Of a stretch of DNA of 64,000 nt, positions 63,201-64,000 are shown piece after piece. The DNA comes from Vicingus sp036171675 (GTDB lineage Bacteria > Bacteroidota > Bacteroidia > Flavobacteriales_E > Vicingaceae): positions 1 through 64,000 of the forward strand of contig JAVHRO010000111.1 of the NCBI GenBank assembly GCA_036171675.1, written 5' to 3'. The notes under the pieces were generated by a model. That model saw only the letters and a program-made list of their open reading frames with translations. It searched no databases and was not told where the DNA came from. The first letter of the stretch is position 1; each line of letters starts with the position of its first letter. The translations under genes were made by a program, and so were the position numbers.

Positions 63201-64000
63201 TCCATTGAGCTAGTTGCTCCATATAGATAAAGTTCGTTGTTTTCATTAGCAATTAAACTATGCACAGTTTCTGTAGCAGCACCTCCAATGTAGGTTGAAT
63301 AAAGTAGGTTAGTTCCTGTAGAATCGTATCGAGTAATAACTACATCGGTAATTCCCCCTCCAGCAAATCCGTTAAATGTTGGGTCGTAAGCACCTAAGGT
63401 AACTGGATAACCAATTCCAAATGCAGTTCCACCAGCAAATAAACTACCATCATAGCCGTAAGTTGCAGACATTCCAAAATTATCGGCTGTAGAGCCTGAA
63501 TAACTTGCAAAAATTAAAATAGGGTCAATAATCAACGGAATTTTATTGTTGTATTTTCCAGTAATTTGGAATGACAACGTGTGGTTGGTTAATACAAATT
63601 TGCAAGGCACTTCAACTTTTTGCTGTTTTATGGTTTGATATGCAAATGGTTTTTGCTCAACCACATCACCTACGGTTGTTTTTACCACCAAATTTCCAGT
63701 TTTATCAATATAAATTTTATCCACGCCATCGTAGTTGAATTGAACATCATGAAGGTTACTAGTGGGATTTACTATAATGTCGTATTTAATAAGATTACCT
63801 AGTGAATATAAGTTTAAATTGATGTTTTTGTAAATGTTCTGGTAGTTTATTTGGCGATATGCAGGAACGTTTCCTTTCCATTTTGATTCATCATTTCCAA
63901 TAAAGTAATTGTAGTAATCCGGGTATTTTTCGGAAGAAGTAATTTTTGCGCTTAATGCATTTAGGAATCGTACCCTAAATGCATGATATCTGATTGAACT
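60260..64000 (-). CDS. T9SS type B adhesin-like protein, 5'-partial
   Basis: A giant secreted protein whose start lies beyond the window; the frame is open through 64000, well past the GTG at 63724. From the N-side: a Bacteroidota surface-protein beginning (YNYFIGNDESKWKGNVPAYR, then KIYIDKTGNLVVKT and PLIIDPILIFASYSG), SBBP-type beta-propeller repeats (YSTYIGG, DGYITKID), two PKD domains (CAPLTVTFTN...YLWDFGSGDTT and a close copy), more Ig-like domains, and a gliding-motility-associated type B sorting domain (PNAFTPNGDKENEVLYL, MGWDGTYKGKPV). Such proteins need a SprF partner. Confidence 0.9.
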   Translation of the reverse strand, partial: SSIRYHAFRVRFLNALSAKITSSEKYPDYYNYFIGNDESKWKGNVPAYRQINYQNIYKNINLNLYSLGNLIKYDIIVNPTSNLHDVQFNYDGVDKIYIDKTGNLVVKTTVGDVVEQKPFAYQTIKQQKVEVPCKFVLTNHTLSFQITGKYNNKIPLIIDPILIFASYSGSTADNFGMSATYGYDGSLFAGGTAFGIGYPVTLGAYDPTFNGFAGGGITDVVITRYDSTGTNLLYSTYIGGAATETVHSLIANENNELYLYGATSSMDFPTNASSYDNTFNGGTPVYFTSNGSNFTNGTDIYIAKLNASGTTLLGSTYLGGNLNDGVNSTTSLLYDTLMNNYGDQYRGEIMLDRFNNCYITSSTKSTNIPIVYGFDNTLNGNQDAIVVKLNSNLSNVYWSTYLGGDNVDAGFSIKVDTSGYVYVCGGTASVNFPTTSGAINNTFLGGKTDGYITKIDTNGSQIIASTLIGTDNYDQCYFVEIDRFGSVYTVGQTRGVFPIINAPYKNPNSSNFIVKMDNNLSSINYSTVFGNGGTTTKFSPSAFLVDRCENVYVSGWGGDILTGPSLTGMPTTLGSFLPNSPNGFDFYLIVLERNVQSLLYGTYFGGNLSNEHVDGGTSRFDKNGIVYQSVCAGCWSNDDFPTTPGAWSNTNNSTGCNNGTFKFDFQIVPKAHFTVDYYQGCAPLTVTFTNNSNSSDTYLWDFGSGDTTSTVYNPIRTYSLPGTYTVSLIIQDSICNTIDTAKQLIVVNPPIIISSILPDTVSCEPVLLNASAVGATDYIWSSNLLFTDTLNIGLADTLTVFDNQTVTYFVMASNGVCSDIDSVTVNFHSSSQPIITLDDAQGCAPLTVQFNNTSGPHNYYLWNFGSGDTTTQILNPIRTFSTAGTYPITLTIVDSICNTLLNTSTTIIVDSPVHITTPGTINSCGSALLYTIGTGAIGYVWSTNSFFTDTLNPDLSDSLIVNISDSTTYYVMAFNGVCSAIDSIKINYNGVLIKTYNGAICSGQNDTLTVESLNNQTVTYSWQPVSDIISGENSSHPIVNPLITTMYYVSDQNSFGCSANDSALVVVSGFNANYINITSDKDTLLNGEGTYLHALPDSNFSYSWSPTSNLSNSSISNPFANPPITTTYTLNYVENLSGCTYQKKITIYAFELWCGEPDVYLPNAFTPNGDKENEVLYLRGQNVKTMHLKLYDRWGELVFETTNQQMGWDGTYKGKPVDPAVFVYHLSVTCIDGQEYFKKGNVTVIR

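Overview
The window is AT-rich DNA from a Bacteroidota member, most likely order Flavobacteriales. Evidence: type A and type B type IX secretion (T9SS) C-terminal signals on very large secreted proteins, a PorP/SprF-family partner, GEVED domains, a flavobacterial-type exosortase with its companion membrane protein, a single-chain E1 alpha/beta dehydrogenase, and promoter boxes of the Bacteroidota form TAnnTTTG. There are 100 Ns at 39414-39513, so this is scaffolded draft sequence. No rRNA, tRNA or CRISPR array was recognised.

Layout. 1-788: 3' end of a repeat-rich T9SS cargo protein. 898-2908: GDP-L-fucose synthesis (gmd, fcl). 3119-26330: a large surface-polysaccharide locus, mostly on the minus strand. 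Its main operon appears to start at a promoter at about 26351 before a Wzz/Wzc-type tyrosine kinase and continues through a flippase, acyltransferase, WbpI-like epimerase, WbpG-like amidotransferase, glycosyltransferases, a second epimerase, a sulfotransferase and a Wzy-like polymerase. An AAA/DUF4143 ATPase and a RhuM/PLD-like protein are embedded in it as probable cargo. 26415-27904: exosortase and partner; the exosortase gene is bracketed by two inverted MITE-like repeats. 28192-32030: a LamG/T9SS protein and an 83-residue protein with a PID-type C-terminal sorting tail, a candidate exosortase substrate. 32061-33523: HisH and HisF2, the ammonia-producing partners of the WbpG-like enzyme 11 kb away. 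33786-39124: a small secreted protein and a 1655-residue GEVED protein. 39187-39580: repeat array containing the scaffold gap. 39584-48412: M28 peptidase, methyltransferase, MBOAT, HAD phosphatase, two SGNH proteins and a LysM protein with a transglycosylase fold that has lost its catalytic Glu; the last five are translationally coupled and look like a cell-envelope O-acylation system. 48528-54699: orphan propeller histidine kinase, SUI1/YciH, diacylglycerol kinase and an LtaS-type phosphoglycerol transferase. 54778-54903: a 41-codon Cys-rich membrane protein. 54977-56962: 2-oxoacid dehydrogenase E1. 56959-64000: PorP/SprF protein and a large type B T9SS adhesin, separated by an MFS transporter and a GIY-YIG protein that look inserted.

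Taken together, the genes predict a fucosylated, acetylated and probably sulfated surface glycan carrying an acetamidino sugar, alongside two surface-display routes (T9SS and exosortase). The strongest candidates for under-described biology are the exosortase/PID-tail system with its inverted repeats, the MBOAT/SGNH/dead-transglycosylase operon, the split amidino-sugar module, and a terminator/antiterminator-like RNA structure at 11671-11749 beside a decayed glycosyltransferase gene.
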